Source: Alicyclobacillus pomorum DSM 14955 (lineage in GTDB: Bacteria > Bacillota > Bacilli > Alicyclobacillales > Alicyclobacillaceae). Taken from it: DNA of 57,137 nt. Below the pieces are notes generated by a model that was given only the letters and a program-made list of their open reading frames with translations, searched no databases and was not told where the DNA came from. Below, piece after piece: positions 8,108 through 15,964 of this stretch. Every line of letters begins with the position of its first letter. Within the stretch, counting starts at the first letter, position 1. Position numbers and translations under genes: made by a program. The stretch is from the NCBI RefSeq assembly GCF_000472905.1, contig NZ_AXAR01000011.1, positions 1 to 57,137 on the forward strand, written 5' to 3'.

Positions 8108-8126
8108 TAGGCATCCATGAACTTTT
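8099..8126. repeat. 10-bp inverted repeat formed by two divergent -35 elements
   Basis: AAAAGTTCAT (8099-8108) and ATGAACTTTT (8117-8126) are perfect inverted copies eight bases apart, midway between the divergent dedA and PAP2 genes. Each arm is a TGAACTTTT box, so the repeat is best read as two back-to-back ECF -35 elements. An operator is the alternative. Confidence 0.6.
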
Positions 8127-8142
8127 GAGAAGTTAGGCGTCT
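8118..8142 (+). promoter_or_regulatory. possible ECF-type promoter of the PAP2 gene
   Basis: TGAACTTTT (8118-8126) is followed by CGTCTCC, with GTCT at 8139-8142. The gap is 16 bases instead of the 18 seen in four sister sites, so recognition by the same sigma factor is less certain. The PAP2 start is 44 bases downstream. Confidence 0.4.
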
Positions 8143-8185
8143 CCTTATATACGAGATAGAAAATTCAACGAGGAGTGTATAGTCA

Positions 8186-8791
8186 TTGAACGCATTTGAC
8201 GTAACCGTTTTTCATGCCGTTAACGGAATGGCAGGACACCATCCCATACTGGATGCCTTGATGCGTTTCTTCGCGCAGTATGCGCTTGAACTGTACGCCA
8301 TCCTGTTTGTGTTGGCATGGTTCCTGTTGCCAAAGCGGGACATTCAAGGACGCCACGCACTCATCATCTCGGGGTTGTCAGGCGTTCTGGCTCTGTTGAT
8401 CAATGTTGTCATCTCACATATTTGGTTCCGCTCACGACCTTTTGTCTCCTTACCAAAAGGTACGTTTACGCAACTCATTCCACACAGTGTGGACGCTTCG
8501 TTCCCGAGTGACCATGCATCGGGAAGTTTTGGCTTTGCTGCAGCCACTTGGGGAAAGTCAAACCGGTGGATTCGTTACTCGTTTACGGTTCTCGCTGTGG
8601 TGGTCGCTTTTTCGCGCATCTATGTAGGTGTGCACTGGCCAACAGACGTACTAGCGAGTTTCGTGGTCGGAACATTTGCTGGCCGGGTGATGTGGCGTTT
8701 CTCACAATTCCTGTACCCAATCACGAAGTTTCTTTGCGCTCTTTTCAAGTTTGGGCAAACATCCGTACAAACTGAAACGCATATGTCCTAA
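8186..8791 (+). CDS. PAP2 phosphatase, BcrC-like undecaprenyl-diphosphatase
   Basis: Membrane phosphatase of 201 residues. The three PAP2 motifs are all present: a basic SRPFVSLPKG segment (motif 1), PSDHASGS with the catalytic-helper His (motif 2) and SRIYVGVHWPTD with the nucleophilic His (motif 3), set among five or six hydrophobic helices. The most likely role is dephosphorylating undecaprenyl diphosphate outside the membrane, as BcrC does. The start is TTG 8186 with CGAGGAG ten bases before it. B. subtilis bcrC is under ECF sigma control, in line with the TGAACTTTT box upstream here. A paralog lies at 55919-56497. Confidence 0.88.
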   Translation: MNAFDVTVFHAVNGMAGHHPILDALMRFFAQYALELYAILFVLAWFLLPKRDIQGRHALIISGLSGVLALLINVVISHIWFRSRPFVSLPKGTFTQLIPHSVDASFPSDHASGSFGFAAATWGKSNRWIRYSFTVLAVVVAFSRIYVGVHWPTDVLASFVVGTFAGRVMWRFSQFLYPITKFLCALFKFGQTSVQTETHMS

Positions 8792-8799
8792 TAAGGGAA

Positions 8800-8820
8800 A
8801 GCCCTCGCTTGGCGAGGGCT
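8800..8820. terminator. terminator after the PAP2 gene
   Basis: AGCCCTCGC and GCGAGGGCT form a perfect nine-pair stem with a three-base loop, followed by CGTTTC. It separates the convergent PAP2 gene and sigma operon and could serve both. Confidence 0.7.
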
Positions 8821-8857
8821 CGTTTCTACAAGTATGAATATACCCTTGTGTCACCCA

Positions 8858-9697
8858 TCAGCGACGCTTCATCATTCTATACATTGAAGCCGTTACCGCA
8901 CCAATCCCAACCATCCACAGCACCACCATTAACAGGATTCCCACAATTGGTATGTTCATGAGAGCGACACAAGCACCCGCGCCAACAAGGGCGTTCAACC
9001 ACATGGGCTTACGCACCTTCGCATATGTGCATGCGAGATCTCCCAGCCAGGTGGACACAACAGCCAATCCCAACAGTCCCACAAAGGCGTACAGCAACAA
9101 CACAATCCCAGCGAGAGGGATTCCTACCTCTGTGATGGCAAGCAGTGCACACATGGAACATACCACTGCCGTAGTTAACAAACCGATGATTCCAGTTCTT
9201 CGCACCGAACTTTTGAGGATAGCGAGCGGTGTCGTCATGTGTCTGCCAGCAACAAACGTCAACAATACGGAAATGAACATAAACACAAGTCCCAGTGCTA
9301 GCATCATCGCCCACAGTAACAACATGCCTGTGATGCCAAAAAGGGTACCGCCCCAGAATGGGCTATGCAGCGACAGACGATAGATTCCTTCCGCAGTGGA
9401 CCCCGAATCTTGCGTCACCGTGCCGTTTAAATCCACAACAATTCCGGTGTGCGCTGCTGGTCCAATGTGGACATTCCCATCCATTACCACCAGAATTTCA
9501 GAAACATTCCCTAGAACGTTCACGTCGTGTTCTAAAACCAGAAGATCTTCGACCGTGGCACCCTTTGGGATGGTGGTTGTTTCCTTGCGGACAACGTTGT
9601 CTAAACGGCGTTCACCCGCAAAACTCATTGGCAGCATGGACAACGTGACCATCATCAAAATAAAGAATACCAAAGTGATTCGAGCGTATCTCTTCAT
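8858..9697 (-). CDS. polymer-forming (bactofilin-like) membrane protein
   Basis: Protein of 279 residues in three parts. A signal or anchor helix (ITLVFFILMMVTLSMLPMSFA) is followed by about 75 residues of short beta repeats (TIPKGATVEDLLVLEHDVNV, NVSEILVVMDGNVHIG) typical of polymer-forming/bactofilin-type beta helices. Four long hydrophobic helices make up the C-terminal two thirds. The ATG at 9697 overlaps the stop of the anti-sigma gene (ATGA), so it is the third gene of the sigma operon. Similar proteins are often coded next to ECF anti-sigma factors. I infer a role in sensing or responding to envelope stress, but no activity is known to me. Confidence 0.75.
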   Translation of the reverse strand: MKRYARITLVFFILMMVTLSMLPMSFAGERRLDNVVRKETTTIPKGATVEDLLVLEHDVNVLGNVSEILVVMDGNVHIGPAAHTGIVVDLNGTVTQDSGSTAEGIYRLSLHSPFWGGTLFGITGMLLLWAMMLALGLVFMFISVLLTFVAGRHMTTPLAILKSSVRRTGIIGLLTTAVVCSMCALLAITEVGIPLAGIVLLLYAFVGLLGLAVVSTWLGDLACTYAKVRKPMWLNALVGAGACVALMNIPIVGILLMVVLWMVGIGAVTASMYRMMKRR

Positions 9698-10197
9698 AAG
9701 ACAGCCTCTTTTTGAATGGAATGAAGCATCCTGCGAATGCCGACCAATGAAATTCCCAAAACCACGAACATGAATGCTCCTACTCCAACAATCCAAACGA
9801 GTTGAAGGACAGATGACATCATGAGCAGCCCATGCAGCATGGCTGCCAGCAGGCGAAACACCACGCGAACGAAGCGCCCAATCGGAGATATGATGAGTAG
9901 CATCATGCCAAAGAACGCAACTGCCATGCCTGCCAGGTATACCTCGAATAAGTGGCGTGTCTGCCTGCTCCCGCTCATCATCTCAAGGCGCTGTAGGACA
10001 GTCGCTTCGATGCCTTCGGGAACATAGAGGCTGTCGAGCAGGGCACGGACACTGCTGCCAACCGCTTGATAGCTCTCCACTACCGACATACATTCTTGGC
10101 ATTGGTTCAGATGACGTCGCGTGGCCTCCATCTCTTCAGGCACTAATTCTCCATCGATATAAGCAGAAAGACGTTCTTGTGGAATGTGATACTGCAC
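9694..10197 (-). CDS. anti-sigma factor with zinc-finger (ZAS) domain
   Basis: Membrane-anchored inhibitor of 167 residues for the adjacent sigma factor. The N-terminal RLSAYIDGELVPEEM, followed by H29-x3-C33-x2-C36 (RRHLNQCQEC), is the zinc-containing anti-sigma (RsiW-like, zf-HC2) signature. Two or three transmembrane helices occupy about 85-160. It starts with GTG at 10197, sharing one base with the sigma stop codon (TAGTG). In the known mechanism the cytosolic ZAS domain holds the sigma factor until envelope stress triggers proteolysis or a conformational change. Confidence 0.88.
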   Translation of the reverse strand: MQYHIPQERLSAYIDGELVPEEMEATRRHLNQCQECMSVVESYQAVGSSVRALLDSLYVPEGIEATVLQRLEMMSGSRQTRHLFEVYLAGMAVAFFGMMLLIISPIGRFVRVVFRLLAAMLHGLLMMSSVLQLVWIVGVGAFMFVVLGISLVGIRRMLHSIQKEAVL

Positions 10198-10733
10198 TAT
10201 GCGTCTCCCCTCTCGTCACTGAGTAACTGACGAAGTTTTGTACGAGCGTTAAACAATCGGGAGCGTACTGTACCCACTGGAACTTCAAGAATTCTAGCCA
10301 TTTCCTCATAATTGAATCCGTGTAATTCGCGCAGAACAATCACAGCACGATGTTCCGGACTTAATTGGTTCAGTGCATTCTCCACATCAATGCGTATCTG
10401 GGTGGAACGATACTCATCCCGTTGAACGTAACCGATGTTACCTTCAAGCGGAGCGGCACGAGACCGATTACTTTTTTCTACCCAGTTGAGCGCAGTTCGT
10501 ACGGCAGTACGTGCCAACCAGGTCGGGAATGTTTCTGGTTGGCGTAGTCCCTTCAATGATTGATAGACCTTGATGAATGTCTCTTGCGTCACGTCTTCCG
10601 CATCAGCGGCATTTCGAAGAATTCCGTACACCGTTCGGTAAACGAAGTTCCGATAATGAGTCACCAAAGTGGAGAAAGATTCGGATCGTCCGCTCATCGC
10701 TGCACGGATAAGGGCAACATCGGATTCATTCAA
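10197..10733 (-). CDS. ECF RNA polymerase sigma factor
   Basis: Group-4 sigma factor of 178 residues. The sigma-2 region holds FVYRTVYGILRNAADAEDVT and QETFIKVYQSL, with the conserved DAEDVTQETF core-binding and -10 recognition motif. The sigma-4 region (LSPEHRAVIVLRELHGFNYE, then IARIL-like helix VPVGTVRSRLFNAR) contacts the -35 element. The start is TTG 10733, eight bases after GAGGAGGTG; longer frames upstream have no better site. It is cotranscribed with its anti-sigma factor and the polymer-forming protein. Four TGAAC-N18-GTCT elements within 7 kb are its likely targets, by inference. No copy of that element precedes its own gene. Confidence 0.92.
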   Translation of the reverse strand: MNESDVALIRAAMSGRSESFSTLVTHYRNFVYRTVYGILRNAADAEDVTQETFIKVYQSLKGLRQPETFPTWLARTAVRTALNWVEKSNRSRAAPLEGNIGYVQRDEYRSTQIRIDVENALNQLSPEHRAVIVLRELHGFNYEEMARILEVPVGTVRSRLFNARTKLRQLLSDERGDA

Positions 10734-10940
10734 AGACGCCTCACCTCCTCGACGAATCCAGTATCCTCCGCCACACATGAGCAGAATTGACGAGCCCTCA
10801 AAAATCCCACGTGTACCCATTGGATACGTCGAGATTCAGTAACGGGCGAAAAAGACCTGAACGGTGTTCATTCCATTCTTTTTAGGCATTTTGAGATGAC
10901 GTAAACGCCATTATCGTTGCCAGTTTCTGCTCCCTTACTC

Positions 10941-10959
10941 CCCAGTCCACTTCACTGGG
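10941..10959 (-). terminator. hairpin at the end of the transglycosylase gene
   Basis: CCCAGT and ACTGGG form a six-pair stem that overlaps the transglycosylase stop codon (10952-10954). No T tract follows, so it is a weak candidate for ending the mreB-like operon. The remaining bases up to 10734 hold the promoter region of the sigma operon, where I find no convincing -35/-10 pair. Confidence 0.35.
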
Positions 10960-11728
10960 ATCCGTGTTTGAGTCGTATCGGTTCGGAGAGAATGCGAAGA
11001 GCGTCACTTGATGTGATAAACCCTGCATTTACCATGTTGCGAACCACCTTTCGTTGCCGCTCTTGTGCGAGGGGCAAGGAGTGGAATGGGTCATACGCAC
11101 TGGGCGCGTTGGGCAACCCGGCGAGCAGTGTTAGCTCTCCGTCGTTCAATTGCTGCGGTCGCATGCCAAAGTACGTTTCGGCGGCGTTGTAGAGCCCATA
11201 GGCATTGTGCCCAAAGTAAATGTCGTTGGTATATAGCGCAAAAATCTCCTCTTTCGAGAGCTGTTTGGTCAAGGCGATGGCATCGACTGCCTCGGTGACT
11301 TTACGCGACAGGGATTTATCTTGCGATAAGCCCAATGCATTTCGTACCAGCTGTTGCGTAATGGTGGATCCACCTTCCGCAAACTGTCCAGACTGTGCAT
11401 CAACAAAGGCGGATCGGAGAATGGCCTTTGGATCAATTCCTGGATTTGACATGAAGGTCTGGTCTTCTGTAGCCAGAATGGCATTGCGAAACAAGACGGG
11501 AATTTCTTCGTAAGTCAGCATGGTTGAATGCCGAACACGATTCTGTTGCGCCACAGCGTTTCTTACTTCCTGCCCCACAGGACACCCATCTTCCAGGTAA
11601 TATTCGATAGCAGTCATTCCTACTAGCGCTATGATTGCTGTTGTGACTATCTTTTTCAGTCGACGTTGAAATCGCGTCGCGACCTGTAGCTCTCTTGATT
11701 CACGACGGACACTTGCACCCACATTCAT
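10952..11728 (-). CDS. monofunctional peptidoglycan glycosyltransferase (GT51)
   Basis: Polymerises lipid II into glycan strands on the outer membrane face. This 258-residue protein has one N-terminal transmembrane helix (about 27-44) and a GT51 domain: catalytic Glu88 in ATEDQTF, the GGSTITQQLVRN motif at 119-130, the second Glu in LSKEEIFALYTNDIYFG, and the YFGxxAYG segment. No transpeptidase domain follows, so it is MtgA-like rather than a class A PBP. Unusually, the EDxxFxxH motif ends in Asn instead of His (EDQTFMSN). The ATG at 11728 lies six bases after GGGGGG. It is 41 bases behind the mreB-like gene and presumably cotranscribed with it from the promoter at 12880-12906. Confidence 0.87.
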   Translation of the reverse strand: MNVGASVRRESRELQVATRFQRRLKKIVTTAIIALVGMTAIEYYLEDGCPVGQEVRNAVAQQNRVRHSTMLTYEEIPVLFRNAILATEDQTFMSNPGIDPKAILRSAFVDAQSGQFAEGGSTITQQLVRNALGLSQDKSLSRKVTEAVDAIALTKQLSKEEIFALYTNDIYFGHNAYGLYNAAETYFGMRPQQLNDGELTLLAGLPNAPSAYDPFHSLPLAQERQRKVVRNMVNAGFITSSDALRILSEPIRLKHGSQ

Positions 11729-11769
11729 CAATATCCCCCCGCACTCAGTTTGTCTCATCCTCATCAGAC

Positions 11770-12792
11770 CTAAAAACTGAATTGTCGCTTGAGAAAGATA
11801 AACTGGTGCCGTTTGGTCTGCCTATCCCGTGCGACCATTTCTCCAGCGCCTATGATGGCACAGTCCAATGGATTGGCTGCCACTTCAACGCGCAGCTTGG
11901 TCTCCCGTTCGAGTGCCAACCGCACATTGTTCATCAGTGCTCCTCCTCCGGTCAAAACAATCCCTCTGCGGTAGATGTCCGCGGAAAGTTCCGGAGGGGA
12001 CTTTTCAAGAACGCTTTTTACCCCATTCACCAGTCGGTCTACGACGGGCTGCAGCGCCTGTATCACTTCCCCGTGGGACACTGTGATTGACTTGGGCAAC
12101 CCGCTTGCCAGGTCGCGTCCGTTAATGTTTGAAGACATGTCTTTATCCGTGTTCGTTGCACGCATTTTTACGTGTTCTGCCGTGTTTTCACCGACCGCAA
12201 TGTTGTATGCAAGCTTTAAATAGTCTGCAATACACTGATCCATATCGTCCCCGCCGATTCGGAGAGATGTTCCTGTAACAATTCCGCCTAGAGAGAGAAC
12301 CGCAATGTCCGTCCGTCCGCCCCCGATATGAACCACCATGCTGCCTGTCGGTTCATTCACTGGCAACCCTGCTCCAGCGGCAGCGCTTAACGCACCTTCC
12401 ACCAGACGTACGTGCTTGGCACCTGCTTGTATGGCCACATCGTGATACGCCTGCCTTTCCACGGGGGTCAGCCCCAATGGGATACACATGGTGAACCGTG
12501 GTTTCATGGAAAGTAGGTGACTTGGCTTGGCTCGATTGATAAAGTGCTCCAACATGACGCGCGCCGCTTCAAAGTCATGAATCACTCCACGTTGTATGGG
12601 TCTTATCACACGAATTGCCTCTGGTGCTTTGCCTATCATTTTTCTTGCTTGTTCGCCTGCTGATTCCAACTCACCCGTTCGTCTCAGTGCGACGACGGAC
12701 GGTTCTTGAAGCACAAGTCCTTTTCCCGGAAGGTACACTCGTGTGTTGGAAGTTCCAGAATCGATAGTCAGACTTGCCTGTTTTACAGCCAT
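11770..12792 (-). CDS. divergent MreB/Mbl-type bacterial actin
   Basis: Rod-shape actin homolog of 340 residues, the normal length. Matching MreB blocks are LTIDSGTSNTRVY (phosphate 1, Asp11 kept), QEPSVVAL, NEPTGSMVV, SLGGIVTGTSLRIGGDDMD, GRDLASGLPK, SPPELSADIYRRGIVLTGG and PLDCAIIGAG. The active-site core is changed. The usual IEEPxAAA reads VEGALSAAA (131-139), and the phosphate-2 motif DIGGGTTE reads HIGGGRTD (155-162), replacing the Asp needed for hydrolysis. Filament dynamics are therefore probably altered. The ATG at 12792 lies 12 bases after GGAGG, a long spacing. It is the first gene of an operon with a transglycosylase, behind a putative ECF promoter, and is likely a stress paralog rather than the housekeeping MreB. 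Confidence 0.85.
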   Translation of the reverse strand: MAVKQASLTIDSGTSNTRVYLPGKGLVLQEPSVVALRRTGELESAGEQARKMIGKAPEAIRVIRPIQRGVIHDFEAARVMLEHFINRAKPSHLLSMKPRFTMCIPLGLTPVERQAYHDVAIQAGAKHVRLVEGALSAAAGAGLPVNEPTGSMVVHIGGGRTDIAVLSLGGIVTGTSLRIGGDDMDQCIADYLKLAYNIAVGENTAEHVKMRATNTDKDMSSNINGRDLASGLPKSITVSHGEVIQALQPVVDRLVNGVKSVLEKSPPELSADIYRRGIVLTGGGALMNNVRLALERETKLRVEVAANPLDCAIIGAGEMVARDRQTKRHQFIFLKRQFSF

Positions 12793-12879
12793 CGCCGATG
12801 CGCGCCTCCATGGTAATATCCGGAGAACGAACATTTCTCCTTGTATTTGAGATGAGTCTTAAGATTGCATTCGTAATAT

Positions 12880-12906
12880 AGACCGAGATGCAACGTGAAA
12901 AGTTCA
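12880..12906 (-). promoter_or_regulatory. putative ECF-sigma promoter of the mreB-like operon
   Basis: On the minus strand TGAACTTTT starts at 12906 and GTCTATATTA at 12883. TGAAC and GTCT are exactly 18 bases apart, as in three other units of this block. It lies about 90 bases upstream of the mreB-like ATG. Confidence 0.7.
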
Positions 12907-13085
12907 TTTGTTCAGGATGAAAACGCAGAATCTTGCCGTGATGCGCTATGCCTAAGAACCACGCGCTATGATCACTGTACGAGCAACGTTGTGGCGGTTA
13001 CGATTGCCAGACGGATGAGGGGAATGTATACTTGCCACAGTGATGCGCGGTGGTTGACTTTGGTTCACAAGGTTGGGGGAATGAC

Positions 13086-13733
13086 GTGGTCACGCCTGAT
13101 GCTACAGCGTTTAAATCTAAGGTATGGACAATCTCCACACTCTTGGTTGTGGTTGTTGTGGTTACGTTATTTTTGTATTTGGACAGGCACGACGCGCTTT
13201 CTCAAGTGCTTCGCTCCTGGGGCGTGGTTGGTGTTATGGCCGCCATCTTGGTCATGGCCATGACATGTGTCACACCGCTACCTGCCGAAGGGCTACTTGT
13301 ACTTTACATGAAAATATATGGCGCTTGGTGGGGTGCCTTTTATTCGTGGATTGGAGCCATACTCAGTTCTCTCGTCGTCTTTGTTGCTGCACGGTATGTG
13401 GGGACGCCGATATTGCGGTCGGTGGTCACGCCTGACCGGTTTCATCAAGTGGACCGTTGGGTGAAGGAGAAAGGCACATCGGGTCTTTTGTTCGCGCGCC
13501 TCCTCCCACTCCCAGGATTCATCATCAGCTATGTCGTGGGAACCATACCTTCCGTACGATTATGGTCATACATATGGACAGGCGCCGTTTCCATCATGCC
13601 CTATTATATCGCTACCGCACTCATTTTTCTCGGTATATCACGTCGCTTGGTTTGGTGGCTGACACTCGGTAGCCTGGCCATCGTGATGTTCTGGGGTGTT
13701 ACGTACGTTGTAAAGAAAAGGTCCATCAAATGA
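13086..13733 (+). CDS. TVP38/DedA-like VTT-domain membrane protein
   Basis: Integral membrane protein of about 215 residues with the VTT (DedA/TMEM64/TVP38) fold. MTCVTPLPAEGLLVLYMKIYG is the re-entrant motif with Pro-Leu-Pro-Ala-Glu, and LLFARLLPLPGFIISYVVG is the conserved Arg hairpin; a basic tail follows. I chose GTG 13086 because GGGGGAA lies just upstream; the longer frame from 13050 has no site. Family members move or scramble lipids such as undecaprenyl phosphate. It stands alone on the plus strand between two minus-strand envelope operons, and no TGAAC-N18-GTCT element precedes it. Confidence 0.83.
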   Translation: MVTPDATAFKSKVWTISTLLVVVVVVTLFLYLDRHDALSQVLRSWGVVGVMAAILVMAMTCVTPLPAEGLLVLYMKIYGAWWGAFYSWIGAILSSLVVFVAARYVGTPILRSVVTPDRFHQVDRWVKEKGTSGLLFARLLPLPGFIISYVVGTIPSVRLWSYIWTGAVSIMPYYIATALIFLGISRRLVWWLTLGSLAIVMFWGVTYVVKKRSIK

Positions 13734-13741
13734 CGTGAGTT

Positions 13742-13766
13742 CGGGCGCGGCGACAACACGCGCCCG
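13742..13766. terminator. GC-rich hairpin between convergent genes
   Basis: CGGGCGCG and CGCGCCCG form a perfect eight-pair stem with a nine-base loop, between the VTT gene and the convergent glycosyltransferase gene. There is no strong T tract on either side. Confidence 0.55.
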
Positions 13767-13792
13767 CTGCTTGTCCCTCTCGTGATGCATCG

Positions 13793-14908
13793 TTACTTCA
13801 CCTGACTGTACTGTGGCGATTGCGTTGCGTGTTGGTGTACCTGACCAAGCACATATTCAGCAATCACGTCAGATGCATCAGGGTGTGCCAATGAAGCACA
13901 CACCTCTTTCATTCGCGCAATTTCACTCCAAAAAGTCCTGTTGGTCAGGATATCTATGAGATCCCTCTCGTTGCGAACCACTTTTCCCGCTCCCATTCGT
14001 TCGAGAAAGTCAGCGTTATCCGCTTCCTGCCCGGGTTGTGGACGATAAAAAATCATGGGACATTGTGAAACCAAGCACTCACTGACGGTGACGCCACCGG
14101 CTTTCACGACGGCGAGTGACGCTCCGCGAAATAACTCCGCGACATTGTCGACGTACGGTAAAGCACGCAGTCGCCGACATCCCGGAATCAACGTCTCAAT
14201 CCGACGGAGCATGGCAGTATTTCGACCGCACATCACGTACACGTCAACGGTGGGTAACTTCGTAAGTATGGTTTGTATCACGTTCTCCAAGTCTGGAAAT
14301 AGCCCACGTCCGCCTGTAGCGAACAGTATGTACGGGGTGTCGGGATGTGTCGGTGCGTTGTGATTCATCACAAATTGGTTGCGGATTGGGATTCCAGAAT
14401 CAATGATTTTCGCGCCACTTGAAACGAACGCTTCCATGTCCGATTTCATGGCAGAATGAGGGATAAAATATGCATCTACGTTCGGATGAAACCAATGGCT
14501 ATGCACGCTAAAGTCTGTTATCACTGCACCGATAAAGGGTTTGACATGCTGCCGAGGCACGAATTCTACCCCATGATCTGGAAATAACTGCAGCACGATG
14601 TCCGGTTGGTACAGTTTCAGGGCACGAACAAACGCCTTGCGGGAAAACAAGGAAAGCCATTTCCAAAGTACATGATTCGGACTTAAGTTCGCCGTTTTTC
14701 TATAAATGAACCCATACAACGCCGGGAAATACCGGGTCGTTACTTCATACAGCCACTGGTTCACCTTGGCAAGAAAGAGATTGGTATTTTCAAAACAGTC
14801 AACCTCAAAGACAGTGACGTCCCTCTGGATAAACGACTCGCGTAGAGCATTTGCCACCTGCCGATGCCCATCTCCAAAGCCCGCAGACAGCAGTAACACC
14901 CTCGTCAT
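13793..14908 (-). CDS. MGDG-synthase-like glycosyltransferase (GT28)
   Basis: Lipid-linked glycosyltransferase of about 371 residues in the MGDG-synthase/UgtP group. The N-terminal domain begins VLLLSAGFGDGH, which binds the acceptor lipid loop, and includes ITDFSVHSHW. The C-terminal GT28 domain holds FATGGRGLFPDLE and VVKAGGVTVSE, and then PGQEADNA for the UDP-sugar. Such enzymes add sugars to diacylglycerol. The reading frame stays open to an ATG at 15046, but homology starts at MTRVLLLSAG, so I place the start at 14908; neither start has a good ribosome binding site. The putative ECF promoter at 15107-15133 drives it. A second paralog lies at 16499-17668. Confidence 0.85.
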   Translation of the reverse strand: MTRVLLLSAGFGDGHRQVANALRESFIQRDVTVFEVDCFENTNLFLAKVNQWLYEVTTRYFPALYGFIYRKTANLSPNHVLWKWLSLFSRKAFVRALKLYQPDIVLQLFPDHGVEFVPRQHVKPFIGAVITDFSVHSHWFHPNVDAYFIPHSAMKSDMEAFVSSGAKIIDSGIPIRNQFVMNHNAPTHPDTPYILFATGGRGLFPDLENVIQTILTKLPTVDVYVMCGRNTAMLRRIETLIPGCRRLRALPYVDNVAELFRGASLAVVKAGGVTVSECLVSQCPMIFYRPQPGQEADNADFLERMGAGKVVRNERDLIDILTNRTFWSEIARMKEVCASLAHPDASDVIAEYVLGQVHQHATQSPQYSQVK

Positions 14909-15106
14909 TGGAATCCCAGCAAATATTGGATAGATGAATGACCAGCCGTCCGCAAGGAGATGACTTCTTTCAATGTACGACGGAACGGAAACAGCAAATC
15001 TGGACTCGCGAGTTGCAGCATGCAAAACACTCTCCGTTATTATCATGGGCTACATGTAGAGCACACAGTTTGAGCGACCATCGAAGGTCTGACACTATCA
15101 CTATAT

Positions 15107-15133
15107 AGACAAGAACAATATGAAAAAAGTTCA
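15107..15133 (-). promoter_or_regulatory. putative ECF-sigma promoter of the first glycosyltransferase
   Basis: TGAACTTTTTT (from 15133 on the minus strand) and GTCTATATAG (from 15110) show TGAAC and GTCT exactly 18 bases apart. The box is nearly identical to the site before the second glycosyltransferase gene. Confidence 0.7.
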
Positions 15134-15202
15134 CGCAGGAACAATTGGAACATGATACCAGATTGCTTCACTACGACGAGATGCGCCTTGCGTGTACATG
15201 TG

Positions 15203-15234
15203 ACGACGCCCACTGTATCTACGGCGGGCGTCGT
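15203..15234 (-). terminator. terminator after the deacetylase gene
   Basis: ACGACGCCC and GGGCGTCGT form a perfect nine-pair stem just downstream of the polysaccharide deacetylase stop. It separates this operon from the next promoter at 15107-15133. The T tract is weak. Confidence 0.6.
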
Positions 15235-15244
15235 GTAGACACTT

Positions 15245-15958
15245 CTACCAATCGGATACCTTTGAAAAATCATATCCCTGACTTCTGAGATGTTCAATGA
15301 GTTTAGGTAACATCTCAATCACTGCATTGGGCGCCCCATGTTCACTTCCGAACGTTTCATCGCTATCATGCAAGACGATAATGGCGCCAGGATGTAGCTT
15401 GCGTAGAATTCTATTCATCAGCGTTTCCCAGGTCGTTTTACGCCAATCCCCAACGATAACCGACCACGTAACCAGCTTGTGTTTGGTTTTGTGTAGCCAT
15501 GCAAGGACGACCCAATTACAAAGCCCCCACGTGGGGCGGTACAACGACGTCCTGATTCCGAAAACCTGATGCAGAGCTTGTGCTGAATCACGCAGTTGCT
15601 TCCGGCTGCGGCTGGGCAGCAGCAAGGGTACACAAGCATGCGTATATCCATGCACTTGTATCTCGTGTCCTTCTCGCATCATCCGGTGAATGATGTTGGG
15701 ATATTTCAGTGCCTTTTCTGCAATGACAAAGAACGTCGCTTTCACTCCTGCGTCTTTCAGAACATCAAGCACCCTTGGAGTATAGCGTGGATCCGGACCA
15801 TCATCAAAGGTCAAAGCGACGGACCGTGTTGCAGGTCCTCTCCAAACACAGTGCCAGTGGAATACGCGGACAAACACATTGGGCAGGATGGAATAGATGA
15901 CGAACAGCACGACAAGACAACATATGGTAATCCACAGAATTTGCACTGAAGTCAACAT
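15245..15958 (-). CDS. polysaccharide deacetylase-family membrane protein
   Basis: Predicted extracytoplasmic carbohydrate esterase 4 enzyme of 237 residues. One N-terminal transmembrane helix (about 7-28) anchors a NodB domain. ALTFDDGPDPRYT (about 48-60) supplies the catalytic and metal Asp, HGYTH (about 103-107) the two metal His, and RPTWG and VLHDSDE the later motifs. It probably removes N-acetyl groups from peptidoglycan or another wall glycan. Start choice is uncertain: ATG 15958 directly abuts AAAGAAGG, and TTG 15955 is the alternative. It is the last gene of the unit 17668-15245, six bases after the DUF212 gene. Confidence 0.83.
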   Translation of the reverse strand: MLTSVQILWITICCLVVLFVIYSILPNVFVRVFHWHCVWRGPATRSVALTFDDGPDPRYTPRVLDVLKDAGVKATFFVIAEKALKYPNIIHRMMREGHEIQVHGYTHACVPLLLPSRSRKQLRDSAQALHQVFGIRTSLYRPTWGLCNWVVLAWLHKTKHKLVTWSVIVGDWRKTTWETLMNRILRKLHPGAIIVLHDSDETFGSEHGAPNAVIEMLPKLIEHLRSQGYDFSKVSDW

Positions 15959-15964
15959 CCTTCT

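Noticed and set aside
9205-9236. GAACTTTT followed by GTCGTC on the plus strand
   Set aside because: It lies inside the polymer-forming protein gene, antisense to it, with wrong spacing and no gene downstream in that direction.
10734-10951. Search for an autoregulatory TGAAC-N18-GTCT promoter before the ECF sigma gene
   Set aside because: TGAAC occurs on the minus strand, but GTCT follows after only nine bases. No correctly spaced pair was found, so autoregulation is not claimed.
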